Assembly: GCA_015075185.1 (NCBI GenBank)
Contig: JABTUW010000007.1
Span: 186,001 to 250,000 of the forward strand
Origin: Anaerolineales bacterium
Lineage (GTDB): Bacteria > Chloroflexota > Anaerolineae > 4572-78 > J111
DNA length: 64,000 nucleotides
Reading direction: 5' to 3'
Positions 26,081 to 36,086 of the stretch are shown in pieces. Numbering within the stretch: position 1 is the first letter of the stretch; each line of letters opens with the position of its first letter. The notes under the pieces were generated by a model. That model saw only the letters and a list, made by a program, of their open reading frames with translations. It ran no database searches and was not told where the DNA came from. The translations under genes were made by a program, and so were the position numbers.

Positions 26081-28624
26081 ATGGAAATCGGAATTGTAAA
26101 ACCCGTTGACATCGAAGACGAAATGAGGGTGGCCTATCTCGATTACGCCATGAGCGTGATTGTGGCGCGGGCACTACCCGATGCCCGCGATGGTCTGAAG
26201 CCAGTTCACCGGCGTATTTTGTATGCGATGCACGATATGGGCATTCGCCATAATACTCCCTATCGCAAAAGCGCGCGTGTGGTCGGCGATGTGCTAGGTA
26301 AATATCATCCCCACGGCGATGCTGCGGTCTACGATGCCATGGTCCGCATGGCTCAAGATTTCTCGATGCGTTACCCAATGATTGATGGCCAGGGTAACTT
26401 TGGCAGCGTTGACGGCGACAGTCCGGCGGCGATGCGCTACACGGAAGCCCGCCTGGCCCGCATTGCCCAGGAAATGCTGGCCGATATTGACAAAAATACG
26501 ATTGAATGGACTGACAACTTTGACGGCAGCCTGCAAGAGCCGGAAGTGCTGCCGGCTCGCCTGCCTAACTTGCTGCTCAACGGCACTTCCGGTATTGCCG
26601 TCGGCATGGCCACCAATATTCCTCCGCATAATTTGAATGAAGTGTGCGACGCTATTGTCTATTTGATTGATCACTACGACAGCAGCGATGATGTCACCGT
26701 TGAAGATTTGATGCAGTTCATCAAAGGCCCAGCTTTTCCCACCGGCGCGGCGTTGATGGGCCAGGAGGGTTTGATCAACGCCTACGCTACCGGCCGGGGC
26801 CGGGTGACGATGCGCGCCATTGCCCGAATTGAGGAGATGAAGGGCAACCGCCACCGGATTGTGGTCAGCGAGATTCCTTACCAGGTCAACAAAGCGGCCC
26901 TGATCGAACGTATTGCCGATCTGGCGCGCGAGGAAAAGCTCAAAGATATCTCTGACCTGCGCGACGAGTCGGACCGGAGTGGCCTGTCCATTGTGATCGA
27001 GTTGAAGCGGGGAGCGCAGCCCAAAAAGGTGCTCAACCAACTGTATAAATATACAGCTCTGCAATCCACCTTTGGCATCAATATGCTGGCCCTGCTCGAC
27101 GGCGAGCCGCGCGTGCTGCCGCTCAAGCGGGCGCTCATCGCCTACGTGGAGCATCGCCGTGAAATTATCACCCGCCGCACCGAGTTCGACCTGGATAAGG
27201 CTCGCCAGCGCGCTCACATTTTGGAAGGGCTGCGCATTGCGTTGGGCAACCTGGACAAAATTATCCAAACCATCCGCCAGAGCAAAGACGCCGAGGCTGC
27301 GCGCGAACAGTTGATGCAAAACTTTGCTCTCAGCCAGGTGCAAGCCCAGGCGATTTTGGACATGCAACTGCGCCGCCTGGCCGCCCTGGAACGTCAGAAG
27401 ATTGAAGACGAATACCAGGAAGTGCTAAAAACCATTGCCTACCTGGAAGATTTGCTGGGCAGTCCCCAAAAAATTCTGGGTGTTATTAAAGAGGACCTTG
27501 GCCAACTCAAGGCTGAGTATGGCGATGAACGCCGCACCCGCATCCTGGTAGATGTGAAAGAGGAACTGCACGAAGCGGATTTGGTCAAAGAGGAAGAGGT
27601 GCTTATCTCCATCACCGAGCGGGGGTACATCAAGCGCGTGCCGAGTAAAACCTACCGCACCCAGGGACGCGGCGGGCGCGGCGTGACCGGCATGACTACC
27701 CGTGACGAGGACGTGGTCGAGTTTCTCTTTGCTGCCAGCACTCATGACACGATTCTCTACTTTACCGACAAGGGCAAGGTTTACTCCGAGAAAGCCTACC
27801 AGGTACCCGACGCCAACCGGACGGCTAAAGGCGTCTCGATTGCGAACTTAATTAATCTGTCTCCCGGCGAAAAAATTACGGCAGCGCTGGCTGTGCCCAG
27901 CTTCGACCAGGCGGAGTACCTGATCATGTTGACCCGGAAAGGCCGGATCAAACGGACTGATTTGAGCGAGTTTGCTTCGGTGCGCCCCAGTGGCCTGATT
28001 GCACTCACCCTTGACGGCGATGATGAGTTGGGCTGGGTTAAACTGACTAACGGCCATAACGAAATTGTTACTGTTTCGCGCAGCGGCCAGGCGATTCGTT
28101 TTGCCGAAAGTGACGTGCGCTCAATGGGCCGCACCGCGGCCGGCGTTGGAGCGATGCGGCTCCGGGCCAATGACGAAATTTGCGGGATGGATGTGGTTGA
28201 TCCCGAGGCTGACCTGTTGGTCGTGACCGAGAATGGCTTTGCCAAGCGCACCCCTTTAAGGGAGTATGCTGTCCAGGGACGCAATGGCAGCGGGGTGCGG
28301 ACGCTGTCAAGGGATGTGAAAAAGACGGGGAGGGTCATCGCCGCGCGGGTGGTTGCAGATGACGGCGACCTGACCCTGATCTCCCGTGAAGGCATTATGC
28401 TGCGGACCGCGATCAAACATATTTCGGAACAGGGTCGGGCTACCCAGGGCGTGCGGGTTATGTCGTTGAAAAAAGGCGATATTGTTGCTTCGGTAGCCGT
28501 GCTAGCGCCTAAAGCCAAAGAAGCTGAGGCGGCCGGGGATGAGCCAGATACGGCCAAAATATCGGAGCTTCCCTCGCTGACTTTGCCGGAAGCAATGCCA
28601 AAACCCTCGGCCAATGGTCACTAA
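26081..28624 (+). CDS. gyrA: DNA gyrase subunit A
   Basis: 847 residues from ATG at 26081 (MEIGIVKPVDIEDEM...), which has GGAG upstream; a TTG 33 bases earlier is less likely. It cuts and rejoins DNA to introduce negative supercoils with GyrB. The catalytic Tyr is in AAMRYTEARL. The quinolone region reads HPHGDAAVYDAM: Ala stands at the E. coli Ser83 position and the Asp87 position is kept. The GyrA box is present as QGRGGRG (about residue 540), and the C-terminal beta-pinwheel repeats are complete. That box separates it from ParC. Confidence 0.95.
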   Translation: MEIGIVKPVDIEDEMRVAYLDYAMSVIVARALPDARDGLKPVHRRILYAMHDMGIRHNTPYRKSARVVGDVLGKYHPHGDAAVYDAMVRMAQDFSMRYPMIDGQGNFGSVDGDSPAAMRYTEARLARIAQEMLADIDKNTIEWTDNFDGSLQEPEVLPARLPNLLLNGTSGIAVGMATNIPPHNLNEVCDAIVYLIDHYDSSDDVTVEDLMQFIKGPAFPTGAALMGQEGLINAYATGRGRVTMRAIARIEEMKGNRHRIVVSEIPYQVNKAALIERIADLAREEKLKDISDLRDESDRSGLSIVIELKRGAQPKKVLNQLYKYTALQSTFGINMLALLDGEPRVLPLKRALIAYVEHRREIITRRTEFDLDKARQRAHILEGLRIALGNLDKIIQTIRQSKDAEAAREQLMQNFALSQVQAQAILDMQLRRLAALERQKIEDEYQEVLKTIAYLEDLLGSPQKILGVIKEDLGQLKAEYGDERRTRILVDVKEELHEADLVKEEEVLISITERGYIKRVPSKTYRTQGRGGRGVTGMTTRDEDVVEFLFAASTHDTILYFTDKGKVYSEKAYQVPDANRTAKGVSIANLINLSPGEKITAALAVPSFDQAEYLIMLTRKGRIKRTDLSEFASVRPSGLIALTLDGDDELGWVKLTNGHNEIVTVSRSGQAIRFAESDVRSMGRTAAGVGAMRLRANDEICGMDVVDPEADLLVVTENGFAKRTPLREYAVQGRNGSGVRTLSRDVKKTGRVIAARVVADDGDLTLISREGIMLRTAIKHISEQGRATQGVRVMSLKKGDIVASVAVLAPKAKEAEAAGDEPDTAKISELPSLTLPEAMPKPSANGH

Positions 28625-28659
28625 ATAAACCAGATTCCTGGCGTCAAATCGAGACCTCA

Positions 28660-28715
28660 GACCGCAAAGACTCGGGGGTGCCCTTAACACCTGGTGTTCC
28701 TGGGTCTTTGTGGTT
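28660..28715. terminator. Inverted repeat after gyrA
   Basis: GACCGCAAAGACTCGGG (28660-28676) is largely complementary to CCTGGGTCTTTGTGGTT (28699-28715), with a small inner stem AACACC/GGTGTT. Likely gyrA terminator or a dispersed palindromic repeat of the ACCACAGAG/AACACAGAG type. Confidence 0.5.
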
Positions 28716-28745
28716 AATTTTATAACTCAGCGAGTAAGTCAGCCT

Positions 28746-28994
28746 ATGTTACGGACCCGTGTCATTTCCGCTTTCGTCGCTATCCCTATTGTTATTGACT
28801 TTTTGCGGCTGGTACTGCTTATCTCGATGATGAAGCGCAACGTTGGGGTTAAAGACTCCTCCAACCTCTTTCCTGGCCACAGTGGTTTTTTAGACCGGAT
28901 TGACAGTTTGCTGTTTGTCAGTATTGTCGTCTATTATTACGCCCTGTGGAACGGGTTATTCGGGATGGTGGTTAACTTGTTTCGACTCGGCTGA
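28746..28994 (+). pseudogene. Internally deleted phosphatidate cytidylyltransferase (CdsA) remnant
   Basis: 82 residues, against about 270 for CdsA. It opens MLRTRVISAFVAIPIV, the usual CdsA N-terminus, and then jumps to the C-terminal signature SMMKRNVGVKDSSNLFPGHSG followed by FLDRIDSLLFV and YYYAL. The signature fits the CdsA pattern S-x-x-K-R-x(4)-K-D...P-x-H-x-G-x-x-D-R-x-D, with HSG in place of HGG. About 190 internal residues are gone, but the frame is preserved. The enzyme makes CDP-diacylglycerol; this product cannot. A retained small membrane protein is the alternative reading. Confidence 0.75.
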
Positions 28995-29042
28995 ACCAAA
29001 AGTCGAACGCTAAAGGTTAGCGCTGTTTGGGAGAATGAAGTC

Positions 29043-31913
29043 ATGACTAAAAAACCAACTCTTATCCTCATTGACGGCCATGCCCTGGCCTATCGGGCCT
29101 TTTTCGGCATGCCAGCCACCTTCAGTACCAGCGATGGCGAGCCGACCCACGCGGTTTATGGTTTTGCCAATATGCTGCTGGCGGTCTGGAAAGAGTACGA
29201 CCCGGACTATTTTATCGTTACCTTCGATGCGGGGGACACCTTCCGTCACGAACTCTACCACGACTACAAAGCCACTCGTGAGAAGATGCCCGACGATCTG
29301 GCGACTCAAATTGCTCGCATCGAGCAGTTGGTCAAAGCCTTCAAGATGCCGGTCTTTACCAAAGAGGGCTATGAAGCCGACGACCTGCTCGGCACGCTGG
29401 CCACTCAGGCCACCGCTCAGGGCATCGAAACCCTCATCGTCACCGGCGACCGGGACGCCTTTCAACTGGTCGGGCCATCTGTTAAAGTGGTTTATCCGGG
29501 CGGGCAAAACCGCTTCAACGAGCGCAAACTTTATGACGAAGCCACTGTCGAGGAGCGTTTCGGCGTGCCGCCGGGCCAGTTGGTTGATTTGAAGGCAATG
29601 GTTGGCGATACCAGCGACAATATCCCCGGCATCAAGGGAATTGGCGACAAAACAGCCGCCAAGTTGTTACAGCAGTATGGTTCGCTCGAAGGGATCTACG
29701 CTCATCTTGACGAACTGCCCGCCGCCCAGCGAGCCAAATTTGAGGCTGACCGTGACAACGCCTATCTCTCGCAGCGCCTGGGCCGGATCATTACCGATGT
29801 GCCCGACGTGGCGTTGAATGTGGAAGCGGGCAAAACAATGGATTTTGACCTGACCGACGTGGCTAACCTGTTTGTCGAGCTTGAATTTAATACCATTTTC
29901 AACCGCATCCCCGGCGCGCCCGCCGATAAGTCGCCCAAAGAGTTCGCCACGGTCAAGGCCAGGCAGTCCATTCAACCCACCGCGCCCGATGGCCGCTATG
30001 TCACCGTTGATACCGCCGCCACGCTGGCCGAACTGGTGGCCAAACTCACCCAGAGCCAAATCCTGGCTGTTGATGTTGAAACCGACAGCACTGACGAGGT
30101 GCAGGCCAATTTAGTCGGTATTGCCATTACTCCCGCGACTGGGGAGGGGTATTATATCCCGGTGGGACATGGGGTCAAGGCTGAATCGCGGGCTCAGGCT
30201 GAGGCCCAGCCCTCTCTTTTTGACTTACCTGAGGCTGAAATTCCCACCCCTGCCCCCCTGCCCCCCAGTTTCCCTACCCAACTTGACCTGACCAGTATCC
30301 AAACCGCGCTCGCTCCCATCCTGGCCGATCCCGGCGTGATGAAATACTTGCACAATGCCAAGTTCGACATCACGGTTTTGGAGCGGCATGGCCTACCGGT
30401 GGTTCCGCCGATTTTTGATACGATGGTTGCTTCCTGGGTGGGCCATAATGCTGCCGATGCCCGGCATGGGTTGAAAGACCTGGCCCGTGAAAAGCTCCAC
30501 ATTCAAATGACCGAAATCAAAGAGTTGATTGGCAGCGGCAAAAACCAACTGACGATGGACCAGATTCCCATCGAAAAGGTGACACCCTACGCCGCCGCCG
30601 ACGTGGACATGACCCTACGTCTGGTTGACATCGTGGAAAAACCGCTGCATGCGGACGGCGGCCAACTCTGGCAAATTTTTGAGGAGTTGGAATTACCCCT
30701 GATCTATGTGTTGAAAGACATGGAATTGGCCGGGATCAAGGTTGACGCCGCCGCTTTGCGCCAGATGTCCGGCCAGATGGGCCAGCGCCTGGCCGAACTT
30801 GAGGAGAAAATTTATGGTTTGTGTGGCCGCAAGTTTAATCTCGGCTCCACACAGCAGCTCTCGGATGTCTTGTTCAAAGAGTTGAACCTGCCCACCGCTG
30901 GATTGAACAAAACCAAAAGTGGTCATTATTCTACCGCCGCCGGGGTCTTGGAAAACTTCAAGGGTCAGCACGAAGCTATTGACCTGATTTTGGAACATCG
31001 CGCTCTGACCAAGCTCAAAAATACTTACCTGGATGCCCTGCCGGCGGCGATCAATCCACAGACGGGTCGAGTTCACACCAATTACAACCAGATCGGCGTC
31101 TCGACCGGGCGGCTGTCCAGCAATGAGCCGAATCTGCAAAATATCCCCATCCGCAGCGAGCAGGGGCGCGAAATTCGTCGGGCGTTTGTGGCCGAAGCAG
31201 GCTGCCGCTTGATTTCAGCCGATTACTCCCAGATCGAACTGCGCATCCTGGCCCACGTGGCTGAAGACCCCGGCCTGCTCCAGGCTTTTGCCCAGGGTGA
31301 AGATGTTCACGCTGTTACCGCAGCCACTGTTCTGGGTATTCCCCTGGCCGAAGTGACCAAAGACCAGCGGCGTATCGCCAAAACGGTTAATTATGGCTTG
31401 GCTTACGGCCAGTCGGCCTTTGGCCTGGCCCAGAGCGCCGGCATTAGCCAGGCCGAGGCCCGTGACTTTATCAATACCTATTTTGAAAAATATCCGGGCC
31501 TCAAACGCTACATTGACGAAACCAAGCAAGCTGCTCTCCAGCAAGGGTATCTGACCACCCTGCTGGGGCGCCGCCGTGACTTTTCCAATCTGGCCAGCGC
31601 GACCGGGGCGCAGCGTTCCGCCCTCGAGCGCGAAGCCATCAATATGCCCATCCAGGGCACCGCCGCCGACATTATGAAAATTGCCATGATCCGGCTGCAT
31701 CGAGCATTGGCCGAGCGGAAGCTGCGCAGCCGCATGCTCCTGCAGGTCCACGACGAGCTGGTCTTGGAAGCGCCGGAAGATGAAGTGGCCGAGGTGGTTG
31801 AAGTGACCCGCGAGGTCATGTGTCAGGCATTCACTCTAAAAGTTCCGCTGGAAGTTGAAGTAGAGGTGGGAGATAACTGGCTGGATATGGAGCCGGTGGA
31901 TGGCGGTGGGTAA
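29043..31913 (+). CDS. polA: DNA polymerase I
   Basis: 956 residues with all three domains. The 5'-3' nuclease comes first (LIDGHALAYRAFF; GYEADDLLGTLA; GDTSDNIPGIKGIG), to about residue 290. The 3'-5' exonuclease (about 330-520) keeps its acidic set: AVDVETDS, HNAKFDI and YAAADVDM, so proofreading looks intact. The polymerase has motif A DYSQIELRILAH (Asp727), the KTVNYGLAYGQS helix and motif C QVHDELVLE (about 902). It works in Okazaki-fragment processing and repair. A T-rich Pro linker (near residue 400) is longer than usual. Confidence 0.97.
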   Translation: MTKKPTLILIDGHALAYRAFFGMPATFSTSDGEPTHAVYGFANMLLAVWKEYDPDYFIVTFDAGDTFRHELYHDYKATREKMPDDLATQIARIEQLVKAFKMPVFTKEGYEADDLLGTLATQATAQGIETLIVTGDRDAFQLVGPSVKVVYPGGQNRFNERKLYDEATVEERFGVPPGQLVDLKAMVGDTSDNIPGIKGIGDKTAAKLLQQYGSLEGIYAHLDELPAAQRAKFEADRDNAYLSQRLGRIITDVPDVALNVEAGKTMDFDLTDVANLFVELEFNTIFNRIPGAPADKSPKEFATVKARQSIQPTAPDGRYVTVDTAATLAELVAKLTQSQILAVDVETDSTDEVQANLVGIAITPATGEGYYIPVGHGVKAESRAQAEAQPSLFDLPEAEIPTPAPLPPSFPTQLDLTSIQTALAPILADPGVMKYLHNAKFDITVLERHGLPVVPPIFDTMVASWVGHNAADARHGLKDLAREKLHIQMTEIKELIGSGKNQLTMDQIPIEKVTPYAAADVDMTLRLVDIVEKPLHADGGQLWQIFEELELPLIYVLKDMELAGIKVDAAALRQMSGQMGQRLAELEEKIYGLCGRKFNLGSTQQLSDVLFKELNLPTAGLNKTKSGHYSTAAGVLENFKGQHEAIDLILEHRALTKLKNTYLDALPAAINPQTGRVHTNYNQIGVSTGRLSSNEPNLQNIPIRSEQGREIRRAFVAEAGCRLISADYSQIELRILAHVAEDPGLLQAFAQGEDVHAVTAATVLGIPLAEVTKDQRRIAKTVNYGLAYGQSAFGLAQSAGISQAEARDFINTYFEKYPGLKRYIDETKQAALQQGYLTTLLGRRRDFSNLASATGAQRSALEREAINMPIQGTAADIMKIAMIRLHRALAERKLRSRMLLQVHDELVLEAPEDEVAEVVEVTREVMCQAFTLKVPLEVEVEVGDNWLDMEPVDGGG

Positions 31914-31965
31914 CAGGTCGCAAGTTACAACAACGCTTCTACAGCTTGCTGTACCTGCGGCTTTG

Positions 31966-34524
31966 CTACTCTGCTACTTTGAATCCCCTACTCCCCTCAT
32001 CCCAGAGATAGGTTTCAAATTGCCGTTCCAGCCGCAGGTCGGCCAGGCGCGGGTTTGCATCAGGATCAATTAACGGCAGGCCGGCTTCGACCTTAAACCC
32101 CTCGGCCGTGCTCTCCCAGACAATCCCCGCGCCATCCGCGCCGTTGATCGCCCCATCGAGCGTGGTCAATTCACTCAAGCGGTTATCTTTTACCCCATAA
32201 ACGTACAGGCGCTGCACCTTACCGGCGAGTTCCGCGTCAGGCGGAATCGTCAGCAGGAGTAATTCAGCCTGGCCGTCACCGGTCACATCTAACCAGGCTA
32301 GACGGGTCAGGTTAGCGGTGCAGGGTAGGTCGAGCCTGCCTGCCTGCTGGAATTTACCGCTGTCATGATACAGCACGGTCAGCCGGCACTGGGGCGTATC
32401 AAGGGCGCTGACCAGCCCGGCCACCGACTCGCCCAATTCTCCCGGTGGGCCGCTGTGCGCGGCAATATCGAGTTGGCGTGAGGCTGACCCCCAGGCCGGG
32501 TCATCGGGCTGGCCTGGCGCGGGCAGGCCCCACAACTCGGCCTGCATCGCCAGGAAGCCTTCGTTGTCAAAACTGCCGTCGGCCTGATAAAAAGGCTGGC
32601 TGATGGCCGCGTCGAGCAGCCGCCGGCTTTCCTCGCTTTGCCAATCAAACTCCTGGGCAATCTCCTGGCCGGGAGCCAGTTGGGTCTGGCTCTGAAGTTG
32701 ATAAGCCTCTCCCGGCGCTGTCCGTTGATAAATGGTCAGCGTATCCGGCCCGCCTACCCGCCGGGCTGAACCGGGCGGTGAGCCGGTATCGCTCAAGGGC
32801 AAATCTTTCAGGCCAAAGCGGCGGGTGGTCAGGCGCAGGCTGGTCGCATCGGGCTGTTCCAGTTCGGTCAGCGTATAGTCGCGCCCGGCTGTCCAGTTGA
32901 CGGAGCGGCTGGCGGTCAGCAGCGGCCCCGACCAGACCTGGCTACAGGCAGCGGCCTGGCACTCGATCCAGCGCTGTTCCCATGTAGTTTCGATGTAGCC
33001 GGTGCCGCCGGTGGAGGTCAGAAAGTCGGCGACGACCCGCGAACCGTCCACCTTCGCCCGTACCTGGGCCAGGTATTTGCCCTCGATGTTTTCGGTGTGG
33101 AAAAGTTCGCGCAGGCCGCCCGCCGGGTCACGACTCAGAATGGCGGCAAAGAGGTAAAGACCCTCGGCGCTGCCGCTGACCACGCTTTCAGGCTGGCCGT
33201 CACCGGTCAGGTCTGCCTCCTGCACGCCAAAGTCGGTGTACTGGCCGGCCTCCACCTTTTTCAGAAACGCTTCGGCCAGCGTGCCCAATACCGGCGGGTG
33301 TTTTTTGAAGATGAAACGGACAAGATCCAGAGGGTTGGTATTGCCAGTGGCCGCCTGATCGGCGGGGAGAAAGGCCAGCAGTTCCTCGCGGCCAAACTGG
33401 CCATAGTAGCCTACGCTCGGCTGCATGGGGTCCTGCAAATCAACCGGCTGGCTGGCGTTAGGGATGGCTTCGGTTTGGCCGCTGGCAAGTGTCGTCGCCA
33501 TCAAAGTGAGTTCGTTGCCATTGCGCTGAACGTAGTACAGTTTTGTCCCGTCTCTGCTCCAGATTGGGGCATCCTGGTAAGATGCGCTGTCATTCAAGCG
33601 GCGGTATTCGCCGGTGGCCGGGTCAAGCAGGTAGATCCGCCGTCCAGCGATGGCCGGATTGTCAAAGGTCATCAAATCGGCCCATTCGTCGCCCGTTTGC
33701 CCGGCAGGTACCGCAGCGTAGGCGATCAAGTCCCCCTTAGGCGACCAGGCAACGATACCCGGTATCTGCTCGGTTTGGCTGATCGCCGTTGTTGTCTGTC
33801 CCGTCAGTGGGTCGAACAGGATGAGCCACTTGTTGACTTGGGCGGAGCGATAGGCTCCTGCGGTTACAGCCAGGGAGGAACTATCGGGCGCCCAGCTTTG
33901 ATAGCGGGGATTGGGTAAGGCCTCGGCGGTCACTGGCTTGACTTCGCCACCGGTGATATCGAGGACAAACAATGGCAATCCATCGGCCAGGATTGACGCG
34001 CTTAAGATTCCTTCCCAAAACAGCACAAAGCGGCTGTCAGGTGACCATTGACCCAGGACAATCTGCTGCGGGCCTTCGTCCGGTGCGGCTTGGGATTGGT
34101 ACAGCCGCGCCGGTTCGCCCGGTTCGTTATTGTTAAATGCCACTCCCCAGATTTCGATGGGACTTTTAACCTCTACCCCCGTGCCAAGCGGCTGTTTGGG
34201 CATCCAGTTGTTTTTCACCAACAGCAAGTGACGGCTGTCAGGCGACCAGGTGATCGCATTAACCGTGCTGCCGGGTGGAAAAATGTTGATCGTCTGACCG
34301 TCCGGCCCCTGCAAATCGAGACTGCCGACTGTGGTATTGACGACAGCCGTCCAGCGGCCATCCGGCGAGGGATTGAAGTTGATCTCGTCGCTGGCAGCGG
34401 TAGGGGTTGGGGTCGGTGTGGCGGCAGTAGCAAGATTGCTTTGGAGTAACCAACTCCACCCCATGCTAGCCCCAAGTGTAATCGCTAAGATTATGATAAA
34501 TAAATATGTTTTTTGCAAACGCAT
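31966..34524 (-). CDS. Secreted or anchored TolB-like beta-propeller protein
   Basis: About 852 residues from ATG at 34524, which has AGGGG at good spacing; an earlier start at 34557 is possible. An N-terminal hydrophobic segment and a TPTPTPT linker lead outside the cell. The first half has WD40/TolB-like blades (SPDGRWTAV, WSPDSRHLLLV, WSPDSRFVLFW, WAPDSSSLAV, WSPKGDLIAY, WSRDGTKLYYV). The second half has FG-GAP-like words (DLTGDGQPESVV and DVTGDGQAELLLL). No enzyme motif is seen. Probably a protein-interaction or sensing scaffold. Confidence 0.65.
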   Translation of the reverse strand: MRLQKTYLFIIILAITLGASMGWSWLLQSNLATAATPTPTPTAASDEINFNPSPDGRWTAVVNTTVGSLDLQGPDGQTINIFPPGSTVNAITWSPDSRHLLLVKNNWMPKQPLGTGVEVKSPIEIWGVAFNNNEPGEPARLYQSQAAPDEGPQQIVLGQWSPDSRFVLFWEGILSASILADGLPLFVLDITGGEVKPVTAEALPNPRYQSWAPDSSSLAVTAGAYRSAQVNKWLILFDPLTGQTTTAISQTEQIPGIVAWSPKGDLIAYAAVPAGQTGDEWADLMTFDNPAIAGRRIYLLDPATGEYRRLNDSASYQDAPIWSRDGTKLYYVQRNGNELTLMATTLASGQTEAIPNASQPVDLQDPMQPSVGYYGQFGREELLAFLPADQAATGNTNPLDLVRFIFKKHPPVLGTLAEAFLKKVEAGQYTDFGVQEADLTGDGQPESVVSGSAEGLYLFAAILSRDPAGGLRELFHTENIEGKYLAQVRAKVDGSRVVADFLTSTGGTGYIETTWEQRWIECQAAACSQVWSGPLLTASRSVNWTAGRDYTLTELEQPDATSLRLTTRRFGLKDLPLSDTGSPPGSARRVGGPDTLTIYQRTAPGEAYQLQSQTQLAPGQEIAQEFDWQSEESRRLLDAAISQPFYQADGSFDNEGFLAMQAELWGLPAPGQPDDPAWGSASRQLDIAAHSGPPGELGESVAGLVSALDTPQCRLTVLYHDSGKFQQAGRLDLPCTANLTRLAWLDVTGDGQAELLLLTIPPDAELAGKVQRLYVYGVKDNRLSELTTLDGAINGADGAGIVWESTAEGFKVEAGLPLIDPDANPRLADLRLERQFETYLWDEGSRGFKVAE

Positions 34525-34684
34525 CAAGATACCCCTGAAAAAATCACATTCAGCCATTAGCGGTCGGTAATCATCTTTCTGACTACTAATTCAACTGTGT
34601 CATTATACTATGCTCAGTTAAAATTAATCTGTCAATCAGGCGTCATTTTGCCGACGAGATGAAGACGGTAGAAAATTTGTCTCA

Positions 34685-34713
34685 TTGACAAACCCTTATT
34701 TTTCCCTTACCAT
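34685..34713 (+). promoter_or_regulatory. Promoter of the sbcD-herA operon
   Basis: TTGACA (34685-34690), 17 bases, TACCAT (34708-34713), about 40 bases before the first ATG. The ribosome site AGGAGG follows at 34744-34749. Confidence 0.55.
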
Positions 34714-34751
34714 AAAAACAAATTGAATGAGATTACTCCCCACAGGAGGCG

Positions 34752-36086
34752 ATGATGCCAACGACATTTCTGCACATGGCTGATGTTCACCTTGGGTATC
34801 AGCAATATCAATCAGAAGAGCGCCTCAAAGATTTCCATAGGGCCTTCCGGCAGGCTACTGACGATGCTATTGCCAAAAAAGTTGATTTTGTTCTTATTGC
34901 GGGTGACCTCTTTCATAAAGCCTCTATTAACCCCATTACTCTCTTACAAGCTAAACGTCCTCTCGAGCAATTACGTCAAGCAAATATTCCGACTTTTGCT
35001 ATAAAAGGCAACCACGATGGAGCTCGATATGGGAGTCAATTTTCCTGGTTGCATTATTTAGAAGCTGATTCGTGCTTGACAATGCTTGACCCATTTTCAC
35101 CCAATGGCTTTGAACTAACCCCAGTTAATGGAACACGCGGTGGTTACATTGATGTTAAAGGAGTACGCATTATAGGATTGCCTTACATCGGTGCTTCTAC
35201 TGAGCCACATTTGTTGGATTTGCCTACAGCTTTGCAGCAACTACCCAGAGATAATATCGGATTTACTGTGTTGATGGGCCATTTTGGTTTGGAGGGTGAA
35301 GTACCAGGGTTGAATGGTGCAATCAGTCACAATGTTATTGCACCCTTGAGAAAGCACGTAAATTACCTGGCGCTAGGTCATGTGCATAAACCAATTGAGC
35401 GGGATGGTTGGGTATATAATCCCGGTTCGCTGGAAGCCTGTGGTATGGACGAGCGAGAATGGCGTGGTGGTTGGTATCATGTGACAGTAGATACAAACTC
35501 CGGTACACACGAAGTTAAACATATCAAAAGTAAACGCCGTCCCTTGCATCGAATCAGGATAGAAGTTGATAAATTCAAAGATCCTCCTGCACTCTACGAT
35601 GCAGTCCGAGCTGAGTTAGAGGCCCATAGGCCAGCACTTACATTGGGTCCGATGAAGCCAGTGGTGGAGATTTGGTTAGATGGGGTATTGGCATTCGATC
35701 GCCACAATCTTGATACACGTTATGTTGAACAAATTTTAATCGAGGTAATTGATCCACTCAAAGCGCGAGTTCGTAATAATACTCGTGCTACGGAATATGA
35801 GATTGCTCCGAATGAGTACTTAGACCGGGCTGAATTAGAGCAACATGTATTCACTGATCTGATTATTCGTGATAGCCGCTATAGAGATCAAGCTGAAACT
35901 TGGGCTAAGTTGATGCGTGAAGTGAAAGTTATGTCTCTGGCTGATAACTCGCCAGAAGCTATCGTTGAGGCTATTTCTAAGAGAATGTCACTGTTAGACG
36001 CCGAAACAAAGAATAGGGTGGACAGCGAATTGGTGAGCAAATTGGCTGAATTAAAGGGTAAGTTGGAGGCTAAAAATGTGGATTAG
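34752..36086 (+). CDS. sbcD: Mre11/SbcD-type nuclease
   Basis: 444 residues (a second ATG three bases on is better spaced from AGGAGG). It is the nuclease half of the Mre11-Rad50 complex, which opens and trims DNA ends. The metallophosphoesterase motifs are complete: ADVHLG (Asp11, His13), AGDLFHK, KGNHDGARY, VLMGHFGLEG and LGHVHKP. The C-terminal part (about 300-444) is a capping and Rad50-binding region. It overlaps the next gene by 11 bases and opens a five-gene run sbcD-sbcC-nurA-unknown-herA that is AT-richer than its surroundings. Confidence 0.93.
   Translation: MMPTTFLHMADVHLGYQQYQSEERLKDFHRAFRQATDDAIAKKVDFVLIAGDLFHKASINPITLLQAKRPLEQLRQANIPTFAIKGNHDGARYGSQFSWLHYLEADSCLTMLDPFSPNGFELTPVNGTRGGYIDVKGVRIIGLPYIGASTEPHLLDLPTALQQLPRDNIGFTVLMGHFGLEGEVPGLNGAISHNVIAPLRKHVNYLALGHVHKPIERDGWVYNPGSLEACGMDEREWRGGWYHVTVDTNSGTHEVKHIKSKRRPLHRIRIEVDKFKDPPALYDAVRAELEAHRPALTLGPMKPVVEIWLDGVLAFDRHNLDTRYVEQILIEVIDPLKARVRNNTRATEYEIAPNEYLDRAELEQHVFTDLIIRDSRYRDQAETWAKLMREVKVMSLADNSPEAIVEAISKRMSLLDAETKNRVDSELVSKLAELKGKLEAKNVD

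Noticed and set aside
28710..28745. Upstream start for the CdsA remnant
   Set aside because: The residues before 28746 do not resemble CdsA, whereas MLRTRVIS is its usual beginning.
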